DNA from: Pectobacterium aroidearum
GTDB taxonomy: Bacteria > Pseudomonadota > Gammaproteobacteria > Enterobacterales > Enterobacteriaceae
NCBI RefSeq assembly: GCF_015689195.1
Contig: NZ_CP065044.1
Coordinates: 4,402,001 to 4,466,000, forward strand
Reading direction: 5' to 3'
Length of the DNA: 64,000 nucleotides
The translations under genes were made by a program, and so were the position numbers. Of the stretch, positions 9,900 through 18,628 are shown piece by piece. The stretch's first letter is position 1. Every line of letters begins with the position of its first letter. Below the pieces are notes generated by a model. It was not told where the DNA came from and ran no database searches. It was given only the letters and a program-made list of their open reading frames with translations.

Positions 9900-9958
9900 C
9901 CCTTCATTGATTCATCACCCCCATAGCTAAAAAGAGTATGCGGGACAAAAAAGCAGTT

Positions 9959-10813
9959 TCACTCCACATTCAGGAAGCGCTGGCGGTAGGCGCTGGGCGA
10001 GATGCCGAACGCCTGATGGAACACCACAGAGAAGTAGTTGCTGTCTTCAAACCCGCACAGCGCAGCAATGTCGCCGATGGTTTGCAGATCATAACGCAGC
10101 AGTTCCATCGCTTTGCATAGCCGCAACTGGCGCAGGTAGTGCGGCACGCTCATGCCCGTTTGTTCTTTAAAGCGCGCACGTAAACTGCGCGCGCTGAAGT
10201 GGTGCTGTTCACAGAAGGCTTCAAAGCGGAACGGTGCCGCAATACTGGCACGCAGCGCATTCATCAACATATCTAGCTGGTGCGCATCGGCGAGCTGTGG
10301 ATTATCCGGCGTGTGACGATAGCGCGCCGCCAGCAGCGCAATCTGCAACAGCAGCGCTTCACTCAGTTGCAGCGACAGCGCATCGGATTTCATACACTCC
10401 TGCCTCAGCGCATCCACCTTCTCACGAAGGGTATCCATACCTTCGGAGCCTAGACACCAGTGCCGCTGGCTTTGTGGATGCTCCCCGCCCGGCAGCAACC
10501 TCTGCCAGTCAGCCGAGAGCGTCAGGCGGTTGCGAATATAGAGGATATTGTCCAGTTCTAGCCCGTGGACAGATTCATAGCTGTGACGATCGTTAGCAGA
10601 AACATAAAACATATCACCACGGGTAATGCGGTAAGGCACATCGTTCCAGAGGTGCAGGCCATTCCCGCGCCAGACAATCACCAGTTCGTCAAAATCATGA
10701 TGATGCAGCGGAAACACCGGCTGCGGGTGGCGTTCGGCAACCATCACGGCATTCTTGTCGGTGAGGAAATAGTCTTCAGTCTGTAATTTTAAACCCCGTA
10801 CTGCTGTCGCCAT
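9959..10813 (-). CDS. rhaR: AraC-family activator RhaR
   Basis: RhaR binds L-rhamnose and activates transcription of rhaSR. The protein is 284 residues: an N-terminal cupin domain with 'HHHDFDELVIVWRGNGLHLW' at about residues 36-55 (very close to E. coli RhaR) and a C-terminal AraC DNA-binding domain with two helix-turn-helix motifs ('FSARSLRARFKEQTGMSVPH' and 'IGDIAALCGFEDSNYFSVVF'). It is the second gene of the rhaS-rhaR operon, 24 bp after rhaS. Confidence 0.93.
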   Translation of the reverse strand: MATAVRGLKLQTEDYFLTDKNAVMVAERHPQPVFPLHHHDFDELVIVWRGNGLHLWNDVPYRITRGDMFYVSANDRHSYESVHGLELDNILYIRNRLTLSADWQRLLPGGEHPQSQRHWCLGSEGMDTLREKVDALRQECMKSDALSLQLSEALLLQIALLAARYRHTPDNPQLADAHQLDMLMNALRASIAAPFRFEAFCEQHHFSARSLRARFKEQTGMSVPHYLRQLRLCKAMELLRYDLQTIGDIAALCGFEDSNYFSVVFHQAFGISPSAYRQRFLNVE

Positions 10814-10837
10814 TTCCTCACCCGCAGTTGCTGTTAG

Positions 10838-11677
10838 CTACTCTTCACGAGAAAACGCCTGATGGCGTAGTGACTTAGGCGCCTGCGAGAATGCCTTGCG
10901 GAATTGCGTCGAGAAGTGATTGCTGTCGCTAAATCCACAGGCGTGCGCAATGGTGGTGATGGAATCATCACTCTGCTGCAACCGCCGACGTGCCTCCAGT
11001 AATCTTAACCGATTCAGATAGCGTTGTGGCGTCATACCGGTGTGTTGTTTGAGCTGACGATGCAGCGTGCGCAGCGGCAGCGAGAACCGATCGGCCAGAC
11101 TGCCCCAGTTCACCTCTTCGCTGTAGTTGTTTTGCAACCAACCCAGCAGCGCCTGTACTCCCTGACGCTCGGAACCACTGCTCTGCGTCTGGAAGCACTG
11201 TTGACGCAACTGCACCAGAATGTGCAGAAATAGGCTTTCACTGGCGGCAATCGCTTCCGGTGCATCGCTCTGCGCCAGCTCTGCCAGACTGTTCAGTGAC
11301 TGTTTCAACTGCTGCATCCCCACTGTATTGACCTGCCACTGCCCCTGCCACTCGCCGTTCGGGCCATACGGCAAGAATGCGGCGATATCGGAAAGGAAGC
11401 GGAACCCGCGCGGCGAGCGATACAGCATGTTAGTCAGACACAGCCCTTCCACGTCTTCAAACAGATGCCGATCGTTATCACGAACAAAGAACACCGAACC
11501 GCTGCATAGCGCATAAGGCTGATCGTTAAACACATGGACGCCTGCGCCCTGCTCCACCAGCACAATTTCCCAGAAATCATGGTAGTGCTCAGGAAAAGCC
11601 GTTTGCGGAGTACGCGGTTCTACCGCCACCGTTACGGCACGCGAAGTAAAAAAATCATCACCACGAAGTAACGTCAT
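10838..11677 (-). CDS. rhaS: AraC-family activator RhaS
   Basis: RhaS is the rhamnose-responsive activator of rhaBAD and rhaT. From the ATG at 11677 the protein is 279 residues (MTLLRGDDFFTSR...), matching the E. coli N-terminus and its 278-residue length; the frame is open to 11740 but that extension is not conserved. The cupin block is 'FPEHYHDFWEIVLVEQGAG' and the second helix-turn-helix 'ITTIAHACGFSDSNHFSTQF'. It is the first gene of the operon, divergent from rhaB, and its predicted operators lie at 11908-11956 and 1402-1450. Confidence 0.93.
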   Translation of the reverse strand: MTLLRGDDFFTSRAVTVAVEPRTPQTAFPEHYHDFWEIVLVEQGAGVHVFNDQPYALCSGSVFFVRDNDRHLFEDVEGLCLTNMLYRSPRGFRFLSDIAAFLPYGPNGEWQGQWQVNTVGMQQLKQSLNSLAELAQSDAPEAIAASESLFLHILVQLRQQCFQTQSSGSERQGVQALLGWLQNNYSEEVNWGSLADRFSLPLRTLHRQLKQHTGMTPQRYLNRLRLLEARRRLQQSDDSITTIAHACGFSDSNHFSTQFRKAFSQAPKSLRHQAFSREE

Positions 11678-11820
11678 TTCAGTTCTCCATTCGGCCTCTG
11701 GCAAAAATGCGGCCTTTGAAAAAGGGTAGCCAGAAGCCACAGAACCGACCTTAAATTACCGTCACCTGCATGCCGTCTGGCTGCTCTTTTTTTAAGATCG
11801 CACCGCCCAATTGGTTGAAG

Positions 11821-11836
11821 TGTGGTAAGGATCACA
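11821..11836. promoter_or_regulatory. CRP site in the rhaS-rhaB interval
   Basis: TGTGG-N6-TCACA matches the CRP consensus at 9 of 10 positions. It lies closer to rhaS than to rhaB and probably supports rhaSR transcription. The E. coli interval also contains several CRP sites. Confidence 0.7.
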
Positions 11837-11887
11837 CCGCATTTTCCCTGATTTTCTCGTGGTTATTTCCCGAATAATTTCCCAGAT

Positions 11888-11983
11888 TGTGAGCCCTTTC
11901 ACGGTCAGCTTTGTCATTTTGCCAGCCGCCTGTTGTTGATGGCACTCATAGGAAGGTGGCTGCCGTTACCGCTCTTTACACTG
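11888..11983 (+). promoter_or_regulatory. rhaBAD promoter: CRP site, RhaS half-sites, -10
   Basis: CRP site TGTGA-N6-TCACG at 11888-11903 (9 of 10 consensus bases). Upstream RhaS half-site at 11908-11924, 15-bp gap, downstream half-site at 11940-11956 (TGGCACTCATAGGAAGG), then TACACT at 11977-11982 as -10. Every part is at the same offset as in the rhaT promoter: CRP to first half-site 20 bp, half-site to half-site 32 bp, and 44 bp from the downstream half-site to the end of the -10 block. Confidence 0.82.
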
Positions 11984-12012
11984 CAACACATCCAACAATA
12001 AGGAGTGCGGCT

Positions 12013-13503
12013 ATGGCGGTGAAGAATATCGTGGCGGTGGATTTAGGTGCATCCAGTGGTCGAGTCATGCTGGCAACCTTGCACACCGCAACGCAGCATC
12101 TGACGCTGAAAGAAATTCACCGTTTCAGCAATACGCTGGTGTTTCAGGACAATCATCACCAGTGGGATCTCGCCGCGCTGGAACGCGATATCCTCACTGG
12201 GTTACACCAAATCGATGCCATGGGTATCGTTCCCGATAGCATCGGGATCGACAGTTGGGGCGTCGATTACGTGCTACTCGATAAAGACGGACAGCGTATC
12301 GGCCTGCCGTATTCCTATCGCGACCACCGCACCGATGGCGTGATGGCTACCGTCACCACCGAACTGGGGCGTGAAGCTATCTATCAGCGTACCGGCATTC
12401 AATTCCTGCCATTTAATACGCTGTACCAGCTTAAAGCGCTGTGCGATGCGCCATCTGACGATCTGCATCAGGTGGCACACCTGCTGATGATTCCCGACTA
12501 TTTTCACTATCGCCTCACGGGAAGTCTGGTCTGCGAATACACCAACGCCAGCACGACCCAACTGCTTAACCTCGAAAAGAAAACCTGGGACAGCGAGCTA
12601 CTGGACTATCTGGGTGTACCACGTCGCTGGTTGAGCGATCCGGTACAGCCGGGGCACGCTGTAGGGAATTGGGCTGCGCCGAGCGGACGGCAGATTCCCG
12701 TCACCGCCGTCGCCACGCACGATACCGCCAGCGCAGTGGTTGGCGCGCCGTTACAGAGCCGCGACAGCGCCTATCTCAGCTCCGGCACCTGGTCGCTGAT
12801 GGGTATCGAGAGCGACACACCATTTAACAGCCCGCAAGCGATGGCTGCCAATATCACCAACGAAGGCGGCGTAGACGGCACCTATCGGGTGCTGAAAAAC
12901 ATCATGGGATTGTGGCTGCTACAGCGGGTTTGTCAGGAGCGTGACATCAAGGACTTAGGCGCGCTGATTGAGGCCGCTGCCGCCCTGCCCGCTTTCACCA
13001 GCCTGATTAACCCTAATGACGATCGCTTTATCAATCCGCCGTCCATGCATCAGGCGATCCGCGACTATTGCCGTGAGCACGGTCAGCCGATCCCCCACAG
13101 CGATGCCGAGCTGGCACGCTGCATCTTTGACAGCCTCGCGCTGCTCTATAGACAGGTAGTTCTGGAACTGGGCGAACTGCGCCACGCACCGATCCACCAG
13201 TTGCACATTGTCGGCGGTGGCAGCCAGAACGCCTTCCTGAACCAGCTGTGCGCCGATGTGTGCCAAATTCCAGTTCTAGCCGGGCCGGTCGAAGCTTCGA
13301 CGCTTGGCAATATCGGCTGCCAGTTGATGGCGCTGGGCGCCGTCGCCGACCTTGCCGCATTCCGGCACATGCTGACTCATAACTTCCCTTTGCATCGCTA
13401 TACCCCGCGTGCGGAGAGTGATTTTGCCGGGCACTGGCGTCGTTTTCAGGCGCTCAGCCAGCCAGAAACCGCCCCGAAGGGCAAAAAGGAGACCACGCAA
13501 TGA
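12013..13503 (+). CDS. rhaB: rhamnulokinase RhaB
   Basis: RhaB phosphorylates L-rhamnulose at O-1 with ATP, the second cytoplasmic step of rhamnose use. From the ATG at 12013 it has 496 residues (E. coli 489). The FGGY-kinase phosphate loop '[15 protein letters not shown]' is at residues 7-21, the substrate-site block '[14 protein letters not shown]' is near residue 78, and the C-terminal ATP-site block '[16 protein letters not shown]' near 398. A strong AAGGAG lies upstream. The frame is open to 11911, but that part holds the operators. The rhaA start overlaps the stop (ATGA). Confidence 0.95.
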   Translation: MAVKNIVAVDLGASSGRVMLATLHTATQHLTLKEIHRFSNTLVFQDNHHQWDLAALERDILTGLHQIDAMGIVPDSIGIDSWGVDYVLLDKDGQRIGLPYSYRDHRTDGVMATVTTELGREAIYQRTGIQFLPFNTLYQLKALCDAPSDDLHQVAHLLMIPDYFHYRLTGSLVCEYTNASTTQLLNLEKKTWDSELLDYLGVPRRWLSDPVQPGHAVGNWAAPSGRQIPVTAVATHDTASAVVGAPLQSRDSAYLSSGTWSLMGIESDTPFNSPQAMAANITNEGGVDGTYRVLKNIMGLWLLQRVCQERDIKDLGALIEAAAALPAFTSLINPNDDRFINPPSMHQAIRDYCREHGQPIPHSDAELARCIFDSLALLYRQVVLELGELRHAPIHQLHIVGGGSQNAFLNQLCADVCQIPVLAGPVEASTLGNIGCQLMALGAVADLAAFRHMLTHNFPLHRYTPRAESDFAGHWRRFQALSQPETAPKGKKETTQ

Positions 13504-14762
13504 GCACACCAATTGAAACCGCCTGGCAGTTGGCAAAAGCGCGTTACGCCAGCCTGAATATTGACGTAGAGGCCGCGCTGGAACAGCTCGATCAGATTCC
13601 GGTGTCAATGCACTGCTGGCAGGGTGACGATGTGGCCGGATTTGAGAACACCGACGGACCACTGACCGGCGGCATTCAGGCTACCGGCAACTACCCCGGC
13701 AAAGCGAGCACACCAGATGAACTGCGTGCCGATCTGGAACAGGCCTTTGCGCTCATTCCCGGCCCCAAACGGCTGAACCTGCACGCCATCTATCTGGAAT
13801 CCGCACAGCCCGTCGCCCGTAATGAAATTGCTCCCGAGCACTTCCGCACCTGGGTTGAGTGGGCCAAACGCCACCAGCTCGGGCTGGATTTTAACCCGAC
13901 CTGCTTCTCTCACCCACTGAGCGCGGACGGCTTCACCCTGTCGCACCCGGACGAAAAAGTACGCCGCTTCTGGATTGAGCACTGTCAGGCCAGCCGCCGG
14001 ATTTCCGCCTACTTCGGTCGCGAACTCGGCACGCCATCCGTGATGAACATCTGGGTGCCGGACGGCATGAAAGACTTGACCATCGATCGTCTGGCATTCC
14101 GTCAGCGGCTGCTCAGCGCGCTGGATGAGATCATCGCCGAGCCGCTCGATCAGGCGCACCATATCGACGCCGTAGAAAGTAAGCTGTTCGGAATCGGCGC
14201 GGAAAGTTTTACCGTCGGCTCCAACGAATTCTACCTCGGCTATGCAGCCAGCCGCGGCACCGCGCTCTGCCTGGATGCCGGACACTTCCACCCCACCGAA
14301 GTCATTTCCGACAAAATCTCCAGTGCCATTCTGTACGTCCCGCGCCTGCTGCTGCACGTCAGCCGTCCGGTACGCTGGGACAGCGACCATGTGGTGCTGC
14401 TGGATGACGAAACGCAAGCCATCGCACACGAAATCGTACGCCATAAGCTGCTTAATCGCGTGCATATCGGGCTCGACTTCTTTGATGCCTCGATCAACCG
14501 CATTGCCGCCTGGGTTATTGGCACGCGCAATATGAAGAAAGCTCTGCTGCGCGCGCTGCTGGAACCCACAGAAACGTTGCGCAAGCTGGAACAAAACGGC
14601 GATTACACCGCGCGTCTAGCTCTGCTGGAAGAGCAAAAATCGCTACCGTGGCAGGCCGTGTGGGAGCACTACTGCCAGCGTCATGACGTCATCCCAGGCA
14701 GCGAATGGCTGCAACAGGTGCGTCAGTATGAAGAAACCATCCTCACTCAACGTCAAGGGTAA
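13500..14762 (+). CDS. rhaA: L-rhamnose isomerase RhaA
   Basis: RhaA converts L-rhamnose to L-rhamnulose in the cytoplasm using Mn2+ or similar divalent ions. The 420 residues match the family (E. coli 419). Recognisable blocks are '[14 protein letters not shown]' near residue 37, '[11 protein letters not shown]' near 125, and the metal-site region '[16 protein letters not shown]' near 257. It overlaps rhaB by 4 bases and precedes rhaD by 4 bases, so the three enzymes are co-translated. Confidence 0.96.
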   Translation: MSTPIETAWQLAKARYASLNIDVEAALEQLDQIPVSMHCWQGDDVAGFENTDGPLTGGIQATGNYPGKASTPDELRADLEQAFALIPGPKRLNLHAIYLESAQPVARNEIAPEHFRTWVEWAKRHQLGLDFNPTCFSHPLSADGFTLSHPDEKVRRFWIEHCQASRRISAYFGRELGTPSVMNIWVPDGMKDLTIDRLAFRQRLLSALDEIIAEPLDQAHHIDAVESKLFGIGAESFTVGSNEFYLGYAASRGTALCLDAGHFHPTEVISDKISSAILYVPRLLLHVSRPVRWDSDHVVLLDDETQAIAHEIVRHKLLNRVHIGLDFFDASINRIAAWVIGTRNMKKALLRALLEPTETLRKLEQNGDYTARLALLEEQKSLPWQAVWEHYCQRHDVIPGSEWLQQVRQYEETILTQRQG

Positions 14763-14766
14763 GACT

Positions 14767-15591
14767 ATGCAAGCAATTCTCTCTTCCTGGTTTGTACAGG
14801 GAATGATTAAAGCCACCAGCGACATGTGGCTCAAAGGCTGGGACGAACGTAACGGCGGTAACGTCAGCCTGCGCCTGACGGCTGAGGATGTGACGCCTTA
14901 TGAAAGCGATTTCTATCCGCAGCCGCGCCATGAGGCGCTATCACAGCCGATGCCGGCACTGGCAGACTGCTGGTTTATCGTCACCGGCTCCGGCAAATTT
15001 TTCCGCAACGTTCAGTTGGATCCAGCCGATTCGCTGGTGGTGTTGCAGGTTGATAGCGATGGCAAAGGCTATCGTATTTTCTGGGGCCTCACCAACGGCG
15101 GTCTGCCAACGTCTGAACTCGCCTCGCATTTCCAGTCGCACATTGTGCGTATGGGTGTGACCCACGGGCACGATCGCGTCATCATGCATTGCCACGCGAC
15201 CAATCTGATCGCCCTGAGCTATGTGCTGGAGCTGGATACCGCTAAATTCACCCGTGAACTGTGGGAAGGCAGCACAGAGTGTCTGGTGGTCTTCCCGGAC
15301 GGCGTGGGAATTGTGCCGTGGATGGTGCCGGGTACCGACGCCATTGGCGATGCCACCTCCGAACAAATGCAGCGTCATTCGCTGGTGCTGTGGCCCTTCC
15401 ACGGTATCTTCGGCACCGGTCCGACGCTGGACGACGCCTTCGGCCTGATCGATACCGCGGAAAAATCCGCCGAAGTGATGGTGAAAGTGAGATCGATGGG
15501 CGGTAAGAAGCAGACGATCTCGACCGAAGAGCTGATCGCACTGGGTAAACGTTTCGGCGTCACCCCTATGGAAGCCGCACTACGCGTGTAG
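14767..15591 (+). CDS. rhaD: rhamnulose-1-phosphate aldolase RhaD
   Basis: RhaD cleaves L-rhamnulose-1-phosphate to dihydroxyacetone phosphate and L-lactaldehyde. It is a class II zinc aldolase of the AraD/FucA family. From the ATG at 14767 it has 274 residues, exactly the E. coli length. The zinc-site motif '[13 protein letters not shown]' is near residue 140 and '[16 protein letters not shown]' near 178. The upstream extension to 14683 lies inside rhaA and is rejected. Confidence 0.96.
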   Translation: MQAILSSWFVQGMIKATSDMWLKGWDERNGGNVSLRLTAEDVTPYESDFYPQPRHEALSQPMPALADCWFIVTGSGKFFRNVQLDPADSLVVLQVDSDGKGYRIFWGLTNGGLPTSELASHFQSHIVRMGVTHGHDRVIMHCHATNLIALSYVLELDTAKFTRELWEGSTECLVVFPDGVGIVPWMVPGTDAIGDATSEQMQRHSLVLWPFHGIFGTGPTLDDAFGLIDTAEKSAEVMVKVRSMGGKKQTISTEELIALGKRFGVTPMEAALRV

Positions 15592-15679
15592 TTCGTCTAA
15601 CGTATCGCTTTCCTTCAGCCTCAACCCGCCACGGCATCCGCGCCGTGGCGGGCAGCCAACGATTACGGGGGATTCATCC

Positions 15680-15994
15680 ATGTTGCGTAAGGCTTTTGTG
15701 ATGTCGGTTTTTCCTGGCTGCCACGACGACTACCAGCGTCGCCACAATCCTATCTGGCCGGAACTGGCCGAAGTGCTGAAAAATCACGGCGCGCACCACT
15801 ACAGTATCTTTCTGGATAAACAGCGCAATCTGCTATTCGGCTATGTGGAAGTCGAATCAGAAGCGCGCTGGGAAGCGATTGCGCAAACGGAAGTCTGCCA
15901 GCGCTGGTGGAAACACATGAGTGACGTGATGCCTTCCAATCCCGATAACAGCCCGGTCAGTGAAGCGCTGGAACCCGTGTTCTATCTGGACTAA
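15680..15994 (+). CDS. rhaM: L-rhamnose mutarotase RhaM
   Basis: RhaM interconverts the alpha and beta anomers of L-rhamnose. It has 104 residues as in E. coli, with '[13 protein letters not shown]'-type sequence at residues 17-30 (here '[13 protein letters not shown]', including the catalytic-site His) and '[18 protein letters not shown]' toward the end. It lies 88 bp after rhaD and is followed by a hairpin, so it probably closes the rhaBADM transcript. Confidence 0.95.
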   Translation: MLRKAFVMSVFPGCHDDYQRRHNPIWPELAEVLKNHGAHHYSIFLDKQRNLLFGYVEVESEARWEAIAQTEVCQRWWKHMSDVMPSNPDNSPVSEALEPVFYLD

Positions 15995-16015
15995 CGCATA
16001 CTAGACATCATCGTG

Positions 16016-16038
16016 CAGCGGTAACGACCTTACCGCTG
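16016..16038 (+). terminator. hairpin after rhaM
   Basis: A perfect 9-bp stem CAGCGGTAA/TTACCGCTG encloses a 5-base loop 22 bp after the rhaM stop. The T-tract is poor, so it could also be a 3' stability element. Confidence 0.55.
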
Positions 16039-16124
16039 TGTCATTATGGTTGAAGAAATAAAAAGAAATAATTTGTCATTTAACTAATGAATCCTGTTAC
16101 TTATTATCATTATTTTTAAATCAC

Positions 16125-16249
<125 letters not shown>

Positions 16250-16484
16250 AAATAATTATCGATTATTGATGGCTATCACATTTTATTTTTCCTATTTGTG
16301 AATTATCCAACCTTCACATTAAAAATAAAAACATTTATTAAAACAATGTTTAACAACCACCCTTTCCATCTAAAACAAATCCACAAAAAAACAAAAATAA
16401 TCGAAATTTAGTATCGCCAAAATGCATACAGTTATTATTAAATTCCGTTTACATCCTCTACTCTCTTTATCGAATTACACATTA

Positions 16485-16511
16485 TAAAGATCTTATTTTA
16501 TTTGCCGTTAT
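16485..16511 (+). promoter_or_regulatory. sigma-28 (FliA) promoter of chemoreceptor
   Basis: TAAAGATC, an 11-base spacer, then GCCGTTAT; compare the FliA consensus TAAAGTTT-N11-GCCGATAA. It ends about 38 bp before the chemoreceptor start and places the gene in the flagellar class 3 regulon. Confidence 0.75.
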
Positions 16512-16549
16512 CACTATTACCTTCTCTCTAATAATCAATAAGAACCGCG

Positions 16550-18127
16550 ATGAAATTCTCTCAACTCACAGTGTTCTCCAAGTTATTACTCGGATTTTCC
16601 GTCCTGATAGCCATGATGTTGCTATTAGGAGTGGTTTCACTACTCCAGCTTAGCGTTAATAATAGTCGTATTGATGAATTAAGCAGCAGCAGTCTGCCCG
16701 GCGTGCGATATAGTCTGGAAATGCGCGGCGTATTGTCTGAAACACGTTTGCAGCAAATACAGTATATCGACTCCAAAACCCCCGAGGAGCGCGAAGGCCA
16801 CCGCAAAGAATTATTGCAAAACGCCGATGCTTTCCTTGCCGCGTTTAAGAATTACCAAACCGTTGCCAACAGCGAGGATAAAAAAGCGCTAATTAAGGTG
16901 ATTGGCGAAAATTTCTCTGGCTTTAACTCCGTCAATGCCACGCTGATTGATACCGTCAACCGAGGCGATCTGGCTGAAGCGAGTAGAATCAGTGGCGCAA
17001 ATTCCTCCAAATATCGTAGCCAGCTAATGAAAGATCTGGCGAAGCTGGTCGAAATGGAAGTGGCGACGGCAAAAAATATCGTCGACGGCGCCAATTCGAC
17101 GTATCGGACGTCACAATACTATGTCTGGGGACTGCTGCTACTTGCTCTGCTGACGACAGCCGTTATCGCCACCATTATCTCACGTAATATCTCACTCCAG
17201 CTCGGCGGCGACCCGCATTACGCTCAGGAAATCATGACCGAGATTGCTTCCGGTAATCTCACAACAGAGATCAAGCTACGTCAGGGGGATAACAGCAGCC
17301 TGCTGGCGTCCATCAACCACATGAATCGGCAGTTGGTGAACACCGTACACACCATCATGAACGGCAGCGAATCTATCACGCTGGCGTCCAGTGAGATTGC
17401 TCAGGGCAACAGCGACCTGTCGCAGCGTACCGAAGAGCAGGCAGCTTCGCTGATTCAGGCATCGGCCAATATGCAGCAACTGACGCACACCGTACGCCAG
17501 AATGCGGATAACGCCAAAGAAGCCAGCCAACTGGCACAGCAAACCTCGGAAACGGCTTCTCAGGGTGGGCTTATCGTGGACGACATGCTCAAGCGGATGC
17601 ATGAGATTTCCGATAGCTCGCAGAAGATCGTCGACATTATCGCCGTGATCGAAGGGATTGCCTTCCAGACCAATATCCTTGCACTGAACGCGGCAGTAGA
17701 AGCGGCCAGAGCGGGTAGCGAAGGGAAAGGCTTTGCCGTCGTGGCGGGCGAAGTACGGACGCTGGCACAGAAGAGCGCCAACGCCGCCAAGGAGATCAAA
17801 ACGCTGATCGAAGGCACCGTTGAGAAGATTACCGACGGCTCCGCGCGGGCAGACAAAGCCAGCCAGGCGATGTCGGAAATTGTGCAATCGGTGAAAAAGG
17901 TCACCGATATCGTGGCGGAAATTTCTCAAGCTTCCAACGAGCAGCACATCGGCATCAAAGAGATTAGCGTGGCAGTAGAACAAATGGATCGGGTTACCCA
18001 GCAGAACGCAGCGCTGGTTGAAGAATCCGCCACGGCAGCCCATGCGATGACGGAACAGGGGGAGCAACTGCGCGATGCGGTTCGTTTCTTCAAAGTCAAT
18101 CAGGACCACTTACTGAGAATTCATTAA
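16550..18127 (+). CDS. methyl-accepting chemotaxis protein, 4HB type
   Basis: A 525-residue inner-membrane chemoreceptor. Transmembrane segments are at about residues 12-34 and 190-211. The periplasmic part of about 155 residues between them is predicted helical, like the four-helix-bundle (Tar/Tsr) sensor. A HAMP domain follows, then methylation helices and the conserved hairpin tip 'GIAFQTNILALNAAVEAARAG' region near residues 368-400. It lacks a C-terminal NWETF-type CheR tether, so it is probably a minor receptor that relies on others for adaptation. The ligand is not predictable. It is transcribed from a sigma-28 promoter. Confidence 0.93.
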   Translation: MKFSQLTVFSKLLLGFSVLIAMMLLLGVVSLLQLSVNNSRIDELSSSSLPGVRYSLEMRGVLSETRLQQIQYIDSKTPEEREGHRKELLQNADAFLAAFKNYQTVANSEDKKALIKVIGENFSGFNSVNATLIDTVNRGDLAEASRISGANSSKYRSQLMKDLAKLVEMEVATAKNIVDGANSTYRTSQYYVWGLLLLALLTTAVIATIISRNISLQLGGDPHYAQEIMTEIASGNLTTEIKLRQGDNSSLLASINHMNRQLVNTVHTIMNGSESITLASSEIAQGNSDLSQRTEEQAASLIQASANMQQLTHTVRQNADNAKEASQLAQQTSETASQGGLIVDDMLKRMHEISDSSQKIVDIIAVIEGIAFQTNILALNAAVEAARAGSEGKGFAVVAGEVRTLAQKSANAAKEIKTLIEGTVEKITDGSARADKASQAMSEIVQSVKKVTDIVAEISQASNEQHIGIKEISVAVEQMDRVTQQNAALVEESATAAHAMTEQGEQLRDAVRFFKVNQDHLLRIH

Positions 18128-18134
18128 TGCTCAT

Positions 18135-18162
18135 CTGCCCCGTTGGCTACCCAGCGGGGCAG
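18135..18162 (+). terminator. terminator after chemoreceptor gene
   Basis: A 12-bp stem with one G-T pair (CTGCCCCGTTGG / CCAGCGGGGCAG) and a 4-base loop lies 8 bp after the stop. There is no clean T-run. Confidence 0.65.
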
Positions 18163-18628
18163 TACATTCTTCCGATCGCTACGGCTTCTGATCCCATCCC
18201 TTCCGAGCGCCTCACCCACGGCAGTGCTATACGCCGTAGCAGCGCCTGCTGACAGGCGACAAGCACATTCGCTCTGACTCATGAACAAACGTTGACGTGC
18301 GGTTTAGGCAAACGAGGTTATTGTTGCACCACTACACTATGAGTTCTGTTTCTAATACTCAATTCTACGACCCTGTTTCGTCAGCCGACGATGCGGTCTA
18401 TTTAATATCTCGCCGCACGGCGATAAGGAGACAACATGGACGAGCACCCTAGATGGCCCGGTAAACCGCATCCGTTAGAATAAGGACCGTCTTCTTCCCC
18501 GACCTCTCTGTTCTCTCTGCCTGCGCCGTTTACCTCCCTTAATACCTTTATTTTTTTCCGCTTTACGTCCCTTTATCCGGGATGCGCGCCCGTGCGTGGC
18601 GGACAGGCTACATTAAGAGAGCAGTATC
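18163..18628 (+). promoter_or_regulatory. mgtA leader region
   Basis: About 470 bp separate the chemoreceptor from mgtA. The second half is a transcribed leader in all likelihood: it holds a short Pro-rich ORF (18436-18483) and then a pyrimidine-rich stretch before the mgtA ribosome site. In Salmonella and E. coli the mgtA leader switches between two folds in response to Mg2+ and to MgtL translation. I could not find a clean PhoP box (repeated GTTTA at 11-bp period). Confidence 0.6.
18436..18483 (+). CDS. mgtA leader peptide (MgtL-like)
   Basis: A 15-codon ORF, MDEHPRWPGKPHPLE, with a good AAGGAG ribosome site 7-12 bases upstream, 145 bp before mgtA. It has four prolines, at positions 5, 8, 11 and 13, and acidic residues at positions 2-3. 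MgtL of E. coli/Salmonella is 17 residues, Pro-rich, and also has early acidic and Pro residues. Slow Pro decoding or ribosome drop-off at low Mg2+ there lets mgtA be transcribed. The peptide differs in sequence, so function is inferred from position and composition. Confidence 0.72.
   Translation: MDEHPRWPGKPHPLE

Noticed and set aside
13605..14594. 329-codon open frame opposite rhaA
   Set aside because: Antisense shadow of rhaA; the composition mirrors its codon bias.
17276..18109. 277-codon open frame opposite the chemoreceptor gene
   Set aside because: Antisense shadow of the conserved signalling domain.
18290..18330. PhoP box upstream of mgtA
   Set aside because: GGTTTA and GGTTAT occur, but at 15-bp rather than 11-bp period, so they do not form the known PhoP direct repeat.
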